Below the pieces are notes generated by a model. That model saw nothing but the letters and a program-made list of their open reading frames with translations. It made no database searches and was not told the origin of the DNA. From the NCBI GenBank assembly GCA_001510385.1, contig LFFE01000017.1, positions 1 through 64,000 on the forward strand: a stretch of DNA of 64,000 nt, given 5' to 3'. A program made the position numbers and the translations under genes. Below are positions 1 through 9,054 of this stretch, in pieces; position 1 is the stretch's first letter, and the number at the start of each line of letters is the position of its first letter. The stretch comes from Actinobacteria bacterium casp-actino5. Its GTDB lineage: Bacteria > Actinomycetota > Acidimicrobiia > Acidimicrobiales > Ilumatobacteraceae.

Positions 1-843
1 CCGACCATAGCTCAAGCCGTGCGGACCAGAGCCCTCAGGATCGTGCGCAACCCAGGTTCGAGCGTGATCATGCCACCCGACCGGCAACAACTGAGTGCCG
101 TCAACTAAGGCACCACCACGGCGATACAACTCACCAAAAGCAGCAAAATCACGTGCCGTCGCATACACGTAACTTGACCCAACAAACGTACCCGAGGCAT
201 CAAATTTCATGATCGGACTCATCGCACCAATCGGCTCGAATAAGCGCTCATGAGCGAACCTCTCAATCGCCCCCTGGCGACGAACGGCTCCGACAGACGC
301 AACATCGCCTCCGGCGAGTAAGTCGCCCAGCATCTTGCACAAGATATTTGTCGTTCCAGATGCATAACTCCAGTGCTCGCCGGGCACAAAGTCTCGTCCC
401 AATGATGCGGCATATTCCCCCATGTCTGGCACGCCGCGATGCTCTTCACCTGAGAACAACATCTCCAAACAGTGCGACACCGAAGCATCGATGTAATCCT
501 CAACAAAGGTCAGCCCAGAACGCATTTCAAGAAGATCAATCCAACGAATCGACGGATGGCCATCGGCCTGAAGCGAAGCGAGAGGCGCAACATCATTCAC
601 ATCGAGAAGACCGTCGCTCATCGCAATGCCGATCAGAGCATGCGTGATCGATTTTGCCATCGACCAAGAAATCAATGTTGATGACGACGTAATCCGCTCC
701 CCTGGCCCAAATGGTGTACCGGGAGATGACCCATACCATTCGGCAGCGACCTCGCCGTCTTTCATGACGAGCAGTGCCAAGGTTCGTCCCTCGGACTCCG
801 GACGGTCTACGACCGCATTGACGAGTGATTTGAAGTTGCCCAT
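1..843 (-). CDS. Serine hydrolase of the class C beta-lactamase family (C-terminal part missing at window edge)
   Basis: Reading leftward from ATG at 843 the frame stays open for 281 codons and leaves the window at base 1, so the C-terminus is not seen. The acyl-enzyme motif SxxK is present as S61-M-A-K64, and a YxS motif follows in the stretch HWSYASGTTN, the pattern of class C beta-lactamases, DD-peptidases and esterases such as EstB. There is no evident signal peptide, so a cytoplasmic esterase or amidase role is more likely than periplasmic antibiotic hydrolysis; that is inference. Its start codon overlaps the stop of the upstream LOG-like gene by one base (TAATG), implying translational coupling. 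The substrate cannot be told from sequence. Confidence 0.85.
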   Translation of the reverse strand, partial: MGNFKSLVNAVVDRPESEGRTLALLVMKDGEVAAEWYGSSPGTPFGPGERITSSSTLISWSMAKSITHALIGIAMSDGLLDVNDVAPLASLQADGHPSIRWIDLLEMRSGLTFVEDYIDASVSHCLEMLFSGEEHRGVPDMGEYAASLGRDFVPGEHWSYASGTTNILCKMLGDLLAGGDVASVGAVRRQGAIERFAHERLFEPIGAMSPIMKFDASGTFVGSSYVYATARDFAAFGELYRRGGALVDGTQLLPVGWHDHARTWVAHDPEGSGPHGLSYGR

Positions 844-1490
844 TACTTCTCCCTCACAGATTTTGTGACATCGCTCCATTTTGGCGCTGCAGTTGGCGCG
901 GGCCCTGTCGCAATCCGTACGGCATCGTCTACCGAACACGTCAGATTGACGAGTGCCCGATAGCGCTCCTTCAGAAGCCCCGCCTCCACCGCTCGGTCAA
1001 GAAACACCATTAACGGCTCCCAAAAGGACCCACTTTCTTCCGGTGTGTCAAGAAAGACAACGGGCGCAGAGATCATGCCAAGTTGATTCCAAGTCAACAC
1101 TTCGAACACCTCTTCGTAGGTTCCAAACCCACCAGGCATCGCAACAAATCCACCGGCTAACTCAATCATGCGGGCCTTGCGCTCATGCATGTTCGCAGTG
1201 ACCTCAAGACGAGTCACTCCATGATGTGCAACCTCTACATCGACCAGTCGTTGCGGAATAACCCCGATCACCTCACCACCTGCAGACATAACTGAGTCAG
1301 CGACCGCTCCCATCATTCCAACATCACCACCGCCATAAACCAACGACACTTCGTTCACGACAAGACAAGCTCCCAGCGAGCGGGCGAGTGCGAGAAATGC
1401 GGGGGTGCTACCAGAACCCGACCCGCAATACACCGCAATTGAACGAGGACGTTCGGCGCTCGAAGCTTGGGGGACTGTTACGGAGGTCAC
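843..1490 (-). CDS. LOG-family (TIGR00730-like) nucleoside monophosphate phosphoribohydrolase
   Basis: A Rossmann-fold protein of about 215 residues. The Gly-rich start (AVYCGSGSGS), the YGGGDVGMMG loop and the hallmark MPGGFGTYEEVFEVLTW identify the Lonely Guy/YvdD family, which releases a free base from nucleoside 5'-monophosphates such as cytokinin precursors or AMP. The GTG at 1490 is preferred because the frame otherwise extends only to a TTG at 1535 with no conserved sequence before the core. It diverges from the acyl-CoA dehydrogenase, leaving about 70 bases for promoters, and is coupled to the downstream serine hydrolase by a one-base overlap. The physiological substrate in a planktonic bacterium is unclear. 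Confidence 0.85.
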   Translation of the reverse strand: MTSVTVPQASSAERPRSIAVYCGSGSGSTPAFLALARSLGACLVVNEVSLVYGGGDVGMMGAVADSVMSAGGEVIGVIPQRLVDVEVAHHGVTRLEVTANMHERKARMIELAGGFVAMPGGFGTYEEVFEVLTWNQLGMISAPVVFLDTPEESGSFWEPLMVFLDRAVEAGLLKERYRALVNLTCSVDDAVRIATGPAPTAAPKWSDVTKSVREK

Positions 1491-1559
1491 AGTGTGACAA
1501 TAGAGCGGAGTGCGCGCTCGAGAGGAAGGCACCAACGGTCTGCCGATACTCTTTACAGC

Positions 1560-3173
1560 GTGAATACCTCCCCCGACATGATTTCAACAGCCGCTGTCAT
1601 CGACCTCGGAGACGCCATTGTCGAAGCAGCCATCACATCTCTTGCCGAAGTTGGCGGTCCGGACGTTCAGCAAGCGTTCGCATACGATCTCGCCCATGCC
1701 GCCTCTGCGGTAGCTACAGCTCGTTCGCTTCTTGATTACGGAGCGAAGGGAGATGCCGAGGCCCGTATTGCGTGTGCATTTACCGCTGACGTTCTCCACG
1801 ATCTTGCTGGCAAGATTCTCGGACGCGAAACACTCTGGGGCGTCGCTCCGGGCGCCCTTGAGGGAGCGTCACAATTTATTGCCCAATACCGTGATCCTGA
1901 CTTCCTTGCCTCGCTCGCAGAAGCGTCAGGCCCACTCCACCTCAGCGACGATATGGACATGGTGCGAGACACCTTCCGTGCCTTTGCGAGCGATGTCATC
2001 GCCCCGCATGCCGAGCACGTGCATCGCACGAATGGCGACGTACCAGAAGAGATCATTACCGGTCTTGCTGAACTTGGCGCCTTCGGTCTCAGCGTCCCAG
2101 CCGAATACGGTGGCTTTAGCGAGGGTGGACTCGACGAATATGTCGCCATGGTCGTTGCAACTGAAGAACTCAGTCGCGCAAGTCTCGGAATTGGCGGCTC
2201 TCTCATCACACGGCCCGAAATCCTCACCCGCGCTCTCGTCAAGGGCGGAACCGAAGCCCAAAAGCTGACCTGGTTGCCAAAGCTCGCAGCGGCAGAAGTC
2301 ATGCCCGCAGTCGCCGTGACCGAACCCGACTACGGCAGCGATGTCGCAAACATCAAGGTGACCGCCACTGCGGCCGTTGGACCAAACGGCGAAGACGGAT
2401 ACGTCATCAACGGCGTCAAGACCTGGTGCACCTTTGGCGCCCGCGCTGATGCACTAGCGCTACTCGCCCGAACCGATCCCGACCGCAGCAAAACCCACAA
2501 GGGTCTCAGCCTCTTCATCGTGCCGAAGCCCCGAGGCGAGGGACATGGGTTTGCCTTCACTCAAGATGCTGTTGATGTCGACGGAACGGCACGCATCGGC
2601 AAGATGGAAGGCCGACCAATCGACACCATTGGCTATCGAGGAATGCACTCGTACGAGATCGCTCTCGAAGATTGGTGGGTTCCGGCCGAAAACCTCGTCG
2701 GTGAACAAGACGGTCTCGGGCGCGGGTTCTACTACCAGATGGAAGGCTTCGAGAATGGCCGACTCCAGACCGCTGCTCGTGCAGTCGGTGTGATGCAGGC
2801 CGCGTATGAAGCCGCACTCGATTACGCCCAGAATCGCCGAGTATTCGACTCGAACGTCTACGACTACCAACTGACACGGGTGAAGCTCGGCCGAATGGCT
2901 GCGATTATCCAAGCCTCCCGCCAGTTCAGTTACCACGTAGCGACTCTGATGGCGAAGGGTGAGGGTGCAACCGAAGCCTCAATGGTCAAGGCATACGTCT
3001 GCAAAGCCGCCGAATGGGTAACTCGTGAGGCCATGCAGATTCACGGTGGAATGGGTTACGCGGAGGAGTACAACGTGAGTCGTCTCTTCGTTGATGCTCG
3101 TGTGCTGTCGATCTTTGAAGGCGCTGACGAGACGCTCTGTCTCAAAGTCATCGCCCGCCGCCTCGGCGCCTGA
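1560..3173 (+). CDS. Acyl-CoA dehydrogenase with N-terminal extension, (2S)-methylsuccinyl-CoA dehydrogenase-like
   Basis: 537 residues from GTG 1560 (ATG 1578 is an alternative; the frame is open further upstream but without conserved sequence). Residues from about 140 on are a full FAD-dependent acyl-CoA dehydrogenase: the N-terminal helical domain, a mid-domain with VTEPDYGSDVANI, and a C-terminal domain ending IHGGMGYAEEY then FEGADETL, which carries the catalytic Glu. About 140 residues before the core form an extra helical domain, an architecture I know from (2S)-methylsuccinyl-CoA dehydrogenase of the ethylmalonyl-CoA pathway and related actinobacterial enzymes. No other ethylmalonyl-CoA gene lies next to it, so the substrate stays open. 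Other long-chain or branched acyl-CoAs are possible. Confidence 0.85.
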   Translation: MNTSPDMISTAAVIDLGDAIVEAAITSLAEVGGPDVQQAFAYDLAHAASAVATARSLLDYGAKGDAEARIACAFTADVLHDLAGKILGRETLWGVAPGALEGASQFIAQYRDPDFLASLAEASGPLHLSDDMDMVRDTFRAFASDVIAPHAEHVHRTNGDVPEEIITGLAELGAFGLSVPAEYGGFSEGGLDEYVAMVVATEELSRASLGIGGSLITRPEILTRALVKGGTEAQKLTWLPKLAAAEVMPAVAVTEPDYGSDVANIKVTATAAVGPNGEDGYVINGVKTWCTFGARADALALLARTDPDRSKTHKGLSLFIVPKPRGEGHGFAFTQDAVDVDGTARIGKMEGRPIDTIGYRGMHSYEIALEDWWVPAENLVGEQDGLGRGFYYQMEGFENGRLQTAARAVGVMQAAYEAALDYAQNRRVFDSNVYDYQLTRVKLGRMAAIIQASRQFSYHVATLMAKGEGATEASMVKAYVCKAAEWVTREAMQIHGGMGYAEEYNVSRLFVDARVLSIFEGADETLCLKVIARRLGA

Positions 3174-3191
3174 GCAGCCCTCAGAGGATCA

Positions 3192-3893
3192 CTAAACAAA
3201 CAGATTGGTCAGATCGCCGACGGATTTGACGCGAGCAAAATCCGCTCCGGCGTGATCGTCAAATGGATCAATCAGGACTGGAACAAGCCCAGCCGCCCGT
3301 GAACCATTGACATCCATACTCACTGAGTCGCCGACATACAAGATGCGATCCCTCGGAGATTCGGAGTGCTCTACAAGGGCGAAGTCAAAAATCTCTGGAT
3401 GTGGTTTTGCAACGCCCACCACCTCAGAGTCGATAATCGCACGCATTGACACCAATGGACCCGGCCCACGTTGGCAAACTCGAGCCCATTCGAGAACCCA
3501 CTCAATCTGACCTGCCGCATTCGATACGACCGACATCGGCACACCAAGGTGCTCGAGCACGCCGATTGCTGCAACGTTCTCAGAAATTGGGTAGCGCCAT
3601 AGATCTGCTGACCGTGTCCGGTCGAGCAACGCCGCGGCGATCGACGTCATTTCAGTTTCAACACCAACCGTTTCGACGTACCTCTCGTTATACGTTCGCC
3701 AATGTGATTCCACGTCACCGGCTCGTGACTTTGCTGCCATTGCGGCGTAATGGGCACGGCGATGATTCTCTAATTCCAGCGAACCACCAAATGGCGCCAA
3801 TAGCGGTGCAAGCACGGTTGGGTCCGGAAGCACGAATACTCCTCCGGCATCAAAAATGACAGCATCAAATGCTCCGGGCGACAGCACGCTCAT
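3192..3893 (-). CDS. HAD-superfamily hydrolase (HAD-IA type)
   Basis: About 233 residues. Motif I is VIFDAGGVF, the FD-x-GGV variant common in HAD-IA phosphatases, motif II lies near SVVSNAAG, and motifs III/IV appear as the lysine in VGVAKPHPEIFDFAL followed by YVGDSVSMDVNGSRAAG. These support a phosphoryl-transfer enzyme with an alpha-helical cap; the substrate is not predictable. The ATG at 3893 overlaps the stop of the hydantoinase by one base (TGATG); GTG 3896 is an equally possible start with a four-base overlap. The coupling suggests co-expression with the hydantoinase, possibly in nucleotide or pyrimidine turnover, which is inference. Confidence 0.85.
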   Translation of the reverse strand: MSVLSPGAFDAVIFDAGGVFVLPDPTVLAPLLAPFGGSLELENHRRAHYAAMAAKSRAGDVESHWRTYNERYVETVGVETEMTSIAAALLDRTRSADLWRYPISENVAAIGVLEHLGVPMSVVSNAAGQIEWVLEWARVCQRGPGPLVSMRAIIDSEVVGVAKPHPEIFDFALVEHSESPRDRILYVGDSVSMDVNGSRAAGLVPVLIDPFDDHAGADFARVKSVGDLTNLFV

Positions 3894-5311
3894 CACCGCA
3901 ACTCCGCCGAGAGGCCACGCTTCAGAAACTTCCCGTGGCCGACAGTTCCGACAAATTGATCATTTTCAATCAGCATCCTGCCTCGACTCATCACGGCCTC
4001 GACGCGACCATCAACGACAAATCCTTCAAACGCAGAATGATCCATGTTCATGTGGTGCTTATCGTTGATGCCGATCGTCGTCGTGGAATTGGGGTCCCAA
4101 ATAACGATGTCTGCATCGGCTCCAGGAAGAATTTCACCCTTTCGAGGATGCATCCCAAATAGGCGTGCCGGAGTCGTGCAACACGTCTCCACCCAGCGTT
4201 CGAGGGTGATTTCACCATTCACTACTCCCTGGTACATCAACTCCATACGATGCTCCACACCGCCAATCCCATTTGGAATTGCCGTGAAATCTCCTAGGCC
4301 TAATTCTTTTTGATCCTTCATGCAGAATGGACAGTGGTCAGTCGACACCACAGCGAGATCATCATTTTTCAAGCCAGTCCAGAGGTCACGTTGGTGATGA
4401 TCATGAGAGGACCGCAACGGAGTTGAACACACCCATTTCGCACCCTCAAACCCAGGCTGGGCAAGGTGCTCTTCAAGGCTGAGCCACAGATACTGCGGAC
4501 AGGTTTCCGCAAACACGTTCTGCCCTCGATGACGAGCCCTCGCAACTTCCTCCAACGCGTCGGCAGCAGAAAGGTGGACGATATATAACGGCGCATCACC
4601 TGCAACCTTCGCCAGTTGAACGGCGCGATGTGTCGCCTCACCTTCGAGCTCGGGAGGACGCGTCAGTGCATGAAAGACAGGATCCGTGTCACCTTTTGCG
4701 ATTGCTTGGGCTCGAAGAACGTCGATTGCAATGCCGTTTTCAGCATGCATCATCGTCATCACACCAAGCTCACCCGCCACCTGCATCGCTCGAAGGATCT
4801 GGCCGTCATCGGAGTAATACGCGCCTGGGTACGCCATAAATAACTTGATGCTCGAAATGCCCTCACGCTCGACAAGTTGACGAACTGCCAACAGCGATTC
4901 ATCGTCAACTCCACCAATTGTTTGGTGAAAGGCGTAATCGATTGCGCAGTTGCCTGCCGCTTCATCGTGACGAGCCTCTAAGCCATCCAAGACACGCTCA
5001 CCGACCTGCTGCGAGGCGAAATCGACAATGGTGGTCACGCCACCCCAAGCGGCTGCAATCGTTCCAGTCTCAAACGTGTCGGACGAAAACGTCGGCCCCA
5101 TTGGCAGCTGCATATGGGTGTGTACGTCGACTCCGCCGGGGATCACGTATTTACCGTTCGCATCAATCGTGCGATCAGCGGTAATTCCAAGTGCCTCAAC
5201 CGACGACGGTTCAAACAAACCAGCGACTCTTTCACCGTCGACCAAGACGTCAGCCGACCAAGATCCACTCGGAGAAACAACCGTGCCGTTGCGTATCAGA
5301 ATTCGAGCCAC
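3893..5311 (-). CDS. Dihydropyrimidinase / D-hydantoinase
   Basis: 472 residues from GTG 5311, the usual size. The amidohydrolase metal site is readable: H64-T-H66 in GGVDVHTHMQLP, K156 in GISSIKLFMAYPG (the lysine carboxylated in hydantoinases), further His in MMHAENG and YIVHLSAA, and the Asp in VVSTDHCPF. The family opens the ring of dihydrouracil, dihydrothymine or 5-substituted hydantoins in the cytoplasm, the second step of reductive pyrimidine catabolism. Neither dihydropyrimidine dehydrogenase nor beta-ureidopropionase is in the window, so use in salvage of environmental pyrimidines is an inference. It is the first gene of a two-gene unit with the HAD hydrolase. Confidence 0.92.
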   Translation of the reverse strand: MARILIRNGTVVSPSGSWSADVLVDGERVAGLFEPSSVEALGITADRTIDANGKYVIPGGVDVHTHMQLPMGPTFSSDTFETGTIAAAWGGVTTIVDFASQQVGERVLDGLEARHDEAAGNCAIDYAFHQTIGGVDDESLLAVRQLVEREGISSIKLFMAYPGAYYSDDGQILRAMQVAGELGVMTMMHAENGIAIDVLRAQAIAKGDTDPVFHALTRPPELEGEATHRAVQLAKVAGDAPLYIVHLSAADALEEVARARHRGQNVFAETCPQYLWLSLEEHLAQPGFEGAKWVCSTPLRSSHDHHQRDLWTGLKNDDLAVVSTDHCPFCMKDQKELGLGDFTAIPNGIGGVEHRMELMYQGVVNGEITLERWVETCCTTPARLFGMHPRKGEILPGADADIVIWDPNSTTTIGINDKHHMNMDHSAFEGFVVDGRVEAVMSRGRMLIENDQFVGTVGHGKFLKRGLSAELR

Positions 5312-5369
5312 GATGTGATGGTAGTTCTCAATCCACGATCAGGTTCGACAACCGCTGAGCGCACCCTTC

Positions 5370-5918
5370 TCAGATGGCAGATGTACGAAGTAACTCCGCA
5401 GCGAACGGAGCAGTCTTGCCATCGTTGACCACGGTCACATTCTCGGTGGAGCATTCGGCTACCGACTCTCCCCGCGCGTTCAAACCCTCAATCACCCGTT
5501 TGAGGTACTGCGACGGAATTGTGACCCCCGACGGAACCACCATACAGACAGGGATCTCAAGCGCTTGAGCCTCAGTGAACCGCTGACGTTCGTGGCCAAC
5601 AAGCACAACCGAATCTCCAGAGGCTGCCGTCACTTCTATACGCCAGCCATCGTGCTCGACCTCTGGAGATGGAGCCATGAGGTCATCTCGAAGTTGCTGG
5701 GCAAGTTCAACCGGATTCGACGAAACAACAAGATGGGCTGACGCCCACCACAATGGTGCGGCATCGGGACGTCGATGAAGCAGCCTTCTCGCCGCAACAG
5801 ACAGCTCAGCACCCTCTAGTCCCCAGCCACCAACGAGGTCGACGAACTCGAATGCGACCGACCAGACATCGGCCCGTTGATGACGGGCGACAGAGCGGAG
5901 ATATTCCAGCGGATGCAC
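5370..5918 (-). CDS. Conserved-looking protein of unknown function
   Basis: 182 residues from GTG 5918, lying 58 bases upstream of the hydantoinase on the same strand. I do not recognise the family. The N-terminal half is helical and Arg/Ala/Trp-rich (VGGWGLEGAELSVAARR, then PLWWASAHLVV). The second half alternates hydrophobic strands and short loops (SVVLVGHERQRF, PVCMVVPSG, ENVTVVNDG), reminiscent of a Rossmann-like sheet. No membrane segment, signal peptide or metal motif is seen. The opposite strand gives no coherent protein. It diverges from the thioredoxin-fold gene at 5977, leaving 58 bases for two promoters. Confidence 0.65.
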   Translation of the reverse strand: MHPLEYLRSVARHQRADVWSVAFEFVDLVGGWGLEGAELSVAARRLLHRRPDAAPLWWASAHLVVSSNPVELAQQLRDDLMAPSPEVEHDGWRIEVTAASGDSVVLVGHERQRFTEAQALEIPVCMVVPSGVTIPSQYLKRVIEGLNARGESVAECSTENVTVVNDGKTAPFAAELLRTSAI

Positions 5919-5976
5919 GTCGTTACAGTACAGATCAATCCAGCAGACTGTCGGTGCGAGCCATCAGTTCGAGATT

Positions 5977-6507
5977 ATGTTGGTCGGCCCCACCCCTAAG
6001 TGGCTACGATCGCATCTTGTGGCAGTGAAACTTGCTGATGACCTCATCTTGAAACCAGTAGGCGGCGAAGGCCGTGCAGTCTCTGAATGGCTGACGACGT
6101 TCCACTTGGCGACAGTCGTTCTGGATCCGTATACGAATGAGAGTTCCTGGATCCTGAAGTCGGCCGTGCGCTTACTTGAAGAACTTCGTGGATGCCACGC
6201 TCGTGTCAACTTTCTAATCACTGCAGACGATGACGACACACACCAATTTCTTGGACCAATCGCACAGCAATTCCTCACCTTCACCGACCCAGACCGATCG
6301 GTCGTGAAGGCACTAGAAATTTCCTCGATTCCGGCTTTTGCGTTCATTCGTGTCGACGGAACCGTGGACGCAATCGCCGAAGGATGGAATCCTGCAGAGT
6401 GGAAGAACGTCGCCGCTGCGATTACTGCAGCAACAGCGTGGCGGACACCAACCATTCCACTGCCAAGCGACCCCGGTGCGTTTGCGGGTTCGCCTGCGCT
6501 CGGCTGA
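5977..6507 (+). CDS. Thioredoxin-fold protein without CxxC active site
   Basis: 176 residues from ATG 5977; GTG 6019 is an alternative start. The pattern is a degenerate thioredoxin fold: strand LATVVLDPYTNESSW where a thioredoxin would carry WC-x-x-C, then helix LLEELRG, strand RVNFLITADDD, and the SIPAFAFIRVDG strand with the cis-proline position typical of thioredoxins, ending in a helix (WNPAEWKNVAAAI). The usual redox cysteines are absent, so a disulfide reductase role is unlikely; a structural or binding role is inferred. The stop is 6 bases before the hrpB start, so the two are probably co-transcribed. Confidence 0.65.
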   Translation: MLVGPTPKWLRSHLVAVKLADDLILKPVGGEGRAVSEWLTTFHLATVVLDPYTNESSWILKSAVRLLEELRGCHARVNFLITADDDDTHQFLGPIAQQFLTFTDPDRSVVKALEISSIPAFAFIRVDGTVDAIAEGWNPAEWKNVAAAITAATAWRTPTIPLPSDPGAFAGSPALG

Positions 6508-6513
6508 CTCCAC

Positions 6514-9048
6514 GTGAGTAGCCAAGGTTCATACGATTTCACGCTGCCTGACCTTCCCATTCAAGCCATCCTTGACGACATCGCAGACACGTTGGCACTC
6601 ACCCGACGATGTGTGATCTCGGCGCCACCTGGCGCAGGAAAGTCAACGATCATCCCACTACGCCTACTGAACGAACCCCGTATCGACGGGAGAATCGTCG
6701 TCCTCGAACCACGGCGAGTCGCTGCCCGTGCCGTTGCAGAACGCATGGCAGACCTCACAAACACCACACTCGGGACTCTGGTTGGTTACCGCACTCGAGA
6801 CGATGCCGCCATGTCAGACTCCACTCGCATCGAAGTAGTTACAGAGGGCATTCTCACGCGCCGCCTGCAACATGACCCAGAGTTACCAGGCATCGGCGCA
6901 CTGATCTTCGATGAAGTTCATGAGCGAAATCTGATGACCGATATAGGTCTCGCATTTAGCCTTGACGTTGGCTCAACGCTCCGCCCTGATCTTGTCATCT
7001 GTGCAATGTCAGCAACTGCAGATACCGATCGGATGAGTCGACTACTCGACGGAGCCAAGGTGCTGTCATGCGATGGACGCCAGTTTGACGTTGACCTTCA
7101 ATGGCGACCGATAAGCCGTAACCGTCGCAACGCTCAGCCACCATCTTCAAACGAGCTTATTTCTGGGCTCGCCGGTGTGATTGTTGAATCTCTGGCAGCC
7201 AACGACGGAGACCTGTTGGTCTTCCTGCCCGGAATCGGCGAAATCAACAGACTCAGGGACGCCCTCAACAATGTCATTGGTGACAACATCACCATCCATC
7301 GACTTGCCGGATCGATCCCACGTAATGAACAAGACGCAGCACTTCGTCGCGAACACGGCAGGCGCAGCATCATCCTCACAACAGATATCGCCGAAACATC
7401 ACTGACGGTCGATGGGGTTGGCATCGTCATCGACTCTGGTTTAGTGCGTTCACCCCGTTTCGATAATCGAACAGGAATGACCCGACTCACAACAGTTGCG
7501 ACAAGCCGCTCATCCGCCGAGCAACGGGCAGGTCGGGCTGGTCGCACAGGACCGGGAGTTGCCTACCGAATGTGGAGCAAGGTGGAACATGGGAGCCGGC
7601 TTGCATTCCCAGAACCAGAAATCAATTCGGTGGAACTCAGCAACTTCGCTCTCGAAGTCGCAAAGTGGGGAGGCGATGTCAGCGGACTCCGTTTACCCAC
7701 ACAACCATCATCAGCATCAATGAAGGCGGCTCGCGACCTGCTCAACACCCTCGGCGCAATCGACGACGACGGCCTCACCGCAGTCGGTGAACAAATGTTG
7801 CGCCTCCCGTTACACCCACGACTATCGAGAATGATCCTCGATCGACCAACTGCGACAGCAGTCGCAGTTGCGGCTCTGCTCGACGAAGGCGATGTTGCAA
7901 TGGGCCGGCCAGATGATCGACCCGCCGATCTCACCGAGCGAATCGAAGCGTTGCTCGACCTGTCGAGGAGCGGCCTTCAGGTGGACCGAAATCGGCTCCG
8001 GCGAGTCCACCACCGCTGCGAAGACCTTGCTCGCCGAGCAGGGATTCAATTCACTCTGGGAGCGATCCGTCCCAACACCGTCGGCGAACTGCTCGCCCAT
8101 GCATACCCAGATCGAATCGCACGTTTGCGGCGACCCGGCCAGTTCCAACTGACCTCAGGTCCCGGTGCGTGGGTTCCTGAAAGCGACACTCTCAGCAACA
8201 GCGAATTCATCGTCGCAGCAGACCTCGATGGCCGGCGCGATGGCGCCCGCGTGCGTCTCGGAGCTCCGATCTCAGAAGAAGCCGCGATCGCAACCCTCGA
8301 ATATCTCGGAGAAGGGCTATCAACTCGATCGACCCTCGAGTGGAATCAAGAACGAGATGATCTCGTGCTTCGAGTGCAACGTCGCCTTGGCTCACTTCGG
8401 CTCGATGAACAACTTCTTCCACCTCAGCCAGGACCAGAAACGCTTACCGCTCTGCTCGCAAGGATCACTGCAACGAAACTTGCATCACTCCCATGGACCT
8501 CGGAATCACTTCACCTCAGAGAACGAGTGACATTCTGCCATCTGGTGCTTGGAGCACCGTGGCCCGACTGGACCGTCGATGGCCTGATGAACTCATTTGA
8601 CGCCTGGCTATCGATGTACCTTGCTGATGCAACTGGCCAGGCTGATCTCGATCAACTCGACCTTCACATGTTGTTGCGCGCAAGCCTTCCGTGGCCAGAG
8701 GGTGCCGAACTCGACAGCGTTGCCCCATCGTCTCTCGCGCTACCAAACGGACGACATGCTCGCATCACCTTCCTCGATAACAATGGTGACCCGCGACCAA
8801 CTGTTCACGTCCGTGTGCAAGATGTATTCGGTCTCGACAACCAGCCAACGGTAGGAAATCTTCCGATCGTGTTCGAGTTACTCTCCCCCGCTGATCGCCC
8901 AATACAGGTCACTTCCGACCTTCCTAGTTTTTGGCGAGGATCCTGGAACGATGTCCGTAAAGATCTTGCAGGCCGCTATCCAAAACACCGTTGGCCTGAA
9001 CGCCCCCACGAGGCCAAACCGGGCCGCCTCGGCAACAACAACGACTGA
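6514..9048 (+). CDS. hrpB: ATP-dependent DExH helicase HrpB
   Basis: 844 residues, the normal length for HrpB. The Walker A motif is APPGAGKST (GAGKST at residues 40-45), motif II reads IFDEVHERN (DEVH variant of DExH), motif III is MSATAD, and motifs V/VI are present as TTDIAETSLTVDGV and SSAEQRAGRAGRTGPG. Helicase core, HA2-like region and the C-terminal domain specific to HrpB follow in order. HrpB is a cytoplasmic putative RNA helicase of the DEAH/RHA family whose cellular role is poorly defined. The GTG start at 6514 sits just after the thioredoxin-fold gene, and the exporter gene follows 6 bases after the stop, making an apparent operon. Confidence 0.95.
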   Translation: MSSQGSYDFTLPDLPIQAILDDIADTLALTRRCVISAPPGAGKSTIIPLRLLNEPRIDGRIVVLEPRRVAARAVAERMADLTNTTLGTLVGYRTRDDAAMSDSTRIEVVTEGILTRRLQHDPELPGIGALIFDEVHERNLMTDIGLAFSLDVGSTLRPDLVICAMSATADTDRMSRLLDGAKVLSCDGRQFDVDLQWRPISRNRRNAQPPSSNELISGLAGVIVESLAANDGDLLVFLPGIGEINRLRDALNNVIGDNITIHRLAGSIPRNEQDAALRREHGRRSIILTTDIAETSLTVDGVGIVIDSGLVRSPRFDNRTGMTRLTTVATSRSSAEQRAGRAGRTGPGVAYRMWSKVEHGSRLAFPEPEINSVELSNFALEVAKWGGDVSGLRLPTQPSSASMKAARDLLNTLGAIDDDGLTAVGEQMLRLPLHPRLSRMILDRPTATAVAVAALLDEGDVAMGRPDDRPADLTERIEALLDLSRSGLQVDRNRLRRVHHRCEDLARRAGIQFTLGAIRPNTVGELLAHAYPDRIARLRRPGQFQLTSGPGAWVPESDTLSNSEFIVAADLDGRRDGARVRLGAPISEEAAIATLEYLGEGLSTRSTLEWNQERDDLVLRVQRRLGSLRLDEQLLPPQPGPETLTALLARITATKLASLPWTSESLHLRERVTFCHLVLGAPWPDWTVDGLMNSFDAWLSMYLADATGQADLDQLDLHMLLRASLPWPEGAELDSVAPSSLALPNGRHARITFLDNNGDPRPTVHVRVQDVFGLDNQPTVGNLPIVFELLSPADRPIQVTSDLPSFWRGSWNDVRKDLAGRYPKHRWPERPHEAKPGRLGNNND

Positions 9049-9054
9049 AGACCC

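Noticed and set aside
843-1535. TTG 1535 as start of the LOG-like gene
   Set aside because: The added 15 residues are not family-like and would reduce the divergent promoter gap to 24 bases; GTG 1490 fits better.
1736-2302. Long reading frames antisense to the acyl-CoA dehydrogenase gene
   Set aside because: Shadow frames of a conserved enzyme gene; their translations show no domain or plausible composition.
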